NCBI GenBank assembly: GCA_002331575.1
Contig: DCZG01000147.1
Location: forward strand, 1-5,532
DNA: 5,532 bases
Source of the DNA: Atopobium sp. UBA2090
GTDB lineage: Bacteria > Actinomycetota > Coriobacteriia > Coriobacteriales > Atopobiaceae
Direction of reading: 5' to 3'
In this document: piece by piece, positions 3,790 to 5,532 of the stretch
How positions within the stretch are numbered: position 1 is the first letter of the stretch
Layout of the letters: every line of letters begins with the position of its first letter
Program-made: the position numbers and the translations under genes
Notes under the pieces: model-generated
What the model was told of the DNA's origin: nothing
Databases searched by the model: none
What the model saw: only the letters and a program-made list of their open reading frames with translations

Positions 3790-5532
3790 ATGGCAAAGGT
3801 TACACATGAGTTCGACCTCTACGGCAAGCACTACGCCCTCGAATCGGGCGAGCTCGCCAAGCAGGCCACCGGTGCCTGTCTCGTCAAGAGCGGCGACTCC
3901 ACGGTCCTTCTCACCGTGGTCGTCTCGAAGGAGCGCAAGGACTACGACTTCTTCCCGCTGACGGTCGACTTCATCGAGAAGATGTACGCCGTGGGTCGCA
4001 TCCCCGGCGGCTACCTCAAGCGTGAGGCGCGTCCCTCCGAGAAGGCCACGCTCACCGCGCGCATGATCGACCGTCCGCTGCGTCCGTCGTTCCCCGACGG
4101 CTTCCGCAACGAGGTCCAGGTCGTTGCCACCTCGCTCGTGGCCGACCAGATCCACTCGGTCGACACCCTCTGCGTCATGGGCGCCTCCTGCGCGCTCGCC
4201 GTGGGCGGCGTGCCCTTCGAGGGCCCCCTCGCCTGCGTTCGCATCGGCCGCAACACCGAGACGGGCGAGTTCCTCGTGAACCCGACCTACGAAGAGCGCG
4301 ACGCCTCCGACCTCGACCTCGAGCTGGCCGGTTCGTCGACGTACATCTCCATGCTCGAGGCTGGCGCCAAGGAGATCTCCGAGGAGGACATGCTCGCTGC
4401 CATGGCCTTCGGCCAGGAGGCCATCGCGGCCTTCTGCGAGGAGGAGAAGAAGTTCCTCGCCAAGTACGAGGAGGCCAACGGCACCATCGAGCAGAAGAGC
4501 TACATCCTCGACGAGCCCATCGCCGAGGTCCAGGACCGCATCAACGCCCACTACGACGAGATGGCCGCCGCCCTCAAGGACCCCGACAAGCTCTCGCGCA
4601 TCGGCAAGGTCGAGGCGCTCAAGGACGCCATCAAGGCGGAGTTCACCGCGGAGGAGCAGGCCATGTGGTCGCGCGCCATCCCCGTCGAGCTCAAGAGCCT
4701 CGAGAAGCACGCCATGCGCCAGATGGTCGTCGAGACGGGCGAGCGCGTCGACGGTCGTGCCGCCGACGAGGTCCGTCCCATCATGGTCAAGCCCGACTAC
4801 CTGCCGCTCGTCCACGGCTCCGGCCTCTTCCAGCGCGGGCAGACCCAGGTGCTCTCCGTCTGCACCCTCGGCATGCTCAACGAGTGGCAGCGGCTTGACA
4901 CCATCGAGCCCGTCGACGGCAAGCGCTACATCCACCACTACAACTTCCCGCCCTTCTGCACCGGCGAGACCGGCCGCATGGGCAGCCCCAAGCGTCGCGA
5001 GATCGGCCACGGCGCCCTCGCCGAGCGCGCCCTGCTCCCCGTCATCCCCTCCGAGGAGGAGTTCCCCTACACGATTCGCGTCGTGTCCGAGGTGATGGAG
5101 TCCAACGGCTCGAGCTCGATGGCCTCCACCTGTGGCTCCACGCTCGCCCTCATGGACGCCGGCGTTCCGCTCAAGCGTCCCGTCTCCGGTGTCGCCATGG
5201 GCCTCATCCAGGAGAACGGCAAGACGGTCGTCCTCACCGACATCCAGGGCCTCGAGGACTTCCTCGGCGACATGGACTTCAAGGTGACCGGCACGACCGA
5301 GGGCATCACCGCCATGCAGATGGACAACAAGGCCACGGGCCTCACGCCCGAGATCCTTCGCTCGGCGCTCATGCAGGCGCACGAGGGCCGCATGTTCATC
5401 CTCGGCAAGATGCTCGAGGCCATCCCCGCGCCGCGCGAGTCCACCAAGAGCTCCGCGCCGCAGATCATCAGCCTGCAGATCCCGACGGACAAGATCCGCG
5501 ACGTCATCGGATCCGGCGGCAAGGTCATCCGC
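3790..5532 (+). CDS. pnp: Polyribonucleotide nucleotidyltransferase (PNPase), 3'-truncated by the window
   Basis: The frame is open from ATG 3790 to the window end: 581 residues of a protein usually over 700. The first RNase PH core has the family blocks FIEKMYAVGRIPGGYLKRE (61-79), RPSEK (81-85) and ARMIDRPLRPSFP (90-102). The helical linker spans about 200-310. The second core begins near ERVDGR (318-323). It includes FPPFCTGETGRMG (386-398), RREIGHGALAERAL (402-415) and the active-site serines in SNGSSSMAS (438-446). D490, D496 and K498 match E. coli D486, D492 and K494. The KH domain has just begun, with its GxxG loop GSGG at 574-577; the rest of KH and the S1 domain lie beyond the window. 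PNPase is a phosphate-dependent 3'-5' exoribonuclease of RNA decay, also able to add tails. The start fits family alignment (MAKVTHEFDLYGK). Confidence 0.98.
   Translation, partial: MAKVTHEFDLYGKHYALESGELAKQATGACLVKSGDSTVLLTVVVSKERKDYDFFPLTVDFIEKMYAVGRIPGGYLKREARPSEKATLTARMIDRPLRPSFPDGFRNEVQVVATSLVADQIHSVDTLCVMGASCALAVGGVPFEGPLACVRIGRNTETGEFLVNPTYEERDASDLDLELAGSSTYISMLEAGAKEISEEDMLAAMAFGQEAIAAFCEEEKKFLAKYEEANGTIEQKSYILDEPIAEVQDRINAHYDEMAAALKDPDKLSRIGKVEALKDAIKAEFTAEEQAMWSRAIPVELKSLEKHAMRQMVVETGERVDGRAADEVRPIMVKPDYLPLVHGSGLFQRGQTQVLSVCTLGMLNEWQRLDTIEPVDGKRYIHHYNFPPFCTGETGRMGSPKRREIGHGALAERALLPVIPSEEEFPYTIRVVSEVMESNGSSSMASTCGSTLALMDAGVPLKRPVSGVAMGLIQENGKTVVLTDIQGLEDFLGDMDFKVTGTTEGITAMQMDNKATGLTPEILRSALMQAHEGRMFILGKMLEAIPAPRESTKSSAPQIISLQIPTDKIRDVIGSGGKVIR

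Noticed and set aside
3691..3790. The hairpin series was examined as a possible tRNA or other known small RNA gene.
   Set aside because: No anticodon arm, T-arm consensus or acceptor stem can be assembled, and the helices do not form a cloverleaf.
3580..5382. A 600-residue open frame on the - strand opposite pnp and the rpsO-pnp spacer.
   Set aside because: pnp on the + strand matches PNPase along its whole length. The antisense translation is low-complexity (Leu, Gly, Glu, His, Asp, Val, Ala rich), as expected from the mirror of strong C/G-ending codons, and has no recognisable domain.
1..5532. A previously undescribed defence, mobile or biosynthetic system.
   Set aside because: Every coding stretch is accounted for by a well-known housekeeping family, and no accessory gene or repeat array is present. 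Only the non-coding leaders hold unexplained structure.

Overview
The window is a high-GC bacterial housekeeping region with all genes on the + strand. In order it holds phoH (ybeZ type, 5' end cut by the window), ybeY, dgkA, era, recO, a 158-base gap, rpsO, a 175-base gap, and pnp (3' end cut by the window). The strong C/G preference at third codon positions and the protein sequences suggest an actinobacterial-type genome. A DgkA-family kinase between ybeY and era is the arrangement I associate with Firmicutes, and I would not expect it in typical Actinomycetia. I therefore lean towards the class Coriobacteriia (Olsenella/Collinsella-like). This is inference from GC, codon use and gene order, with no database comparison.

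Bases 2-3177 look like one tightly packed operon. phoH and ybeY overlap by 8 bases. ybeY and dgkA overlap by 4 (ATGA). dgkA and era are 27 bases apart, with a good Shine-Dalgarno before era. The era stop and the recO GTG start share one base (TAGTG). PhoH, YbeY and Era all belong to RNA and small-subunit ribosome maturation. RecO is a recombination mediator, and DgkA is a membrane lipid kinase.

Bases 3178-5532 form a second unit, rpsO-pnp, the same pair and order as in E. coli. A candidate extended -10 promoter lies at 3239-3247. It would give an rpsO leader of about 80 nt that can fold into an interrupted stem just downstream of the predicted start, a plausible place for S15 autoregulation. 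Between rpsO and pnp there is a 9-bp GC stem closed by a UNCG-family tetraloop with a poor T tail (a weak terminator or attenuator). After it come further hairpins and a pair of mutually exclusive helices next to the pnp ribosome binding site.

I see no mobile element, CRISPR array, tRNA or rRNA gene, phage gene or defence system, and no coding gene of unknown function. The parts most worth a second look are the two structured non-coding leaders around rpsO, not the proteins.
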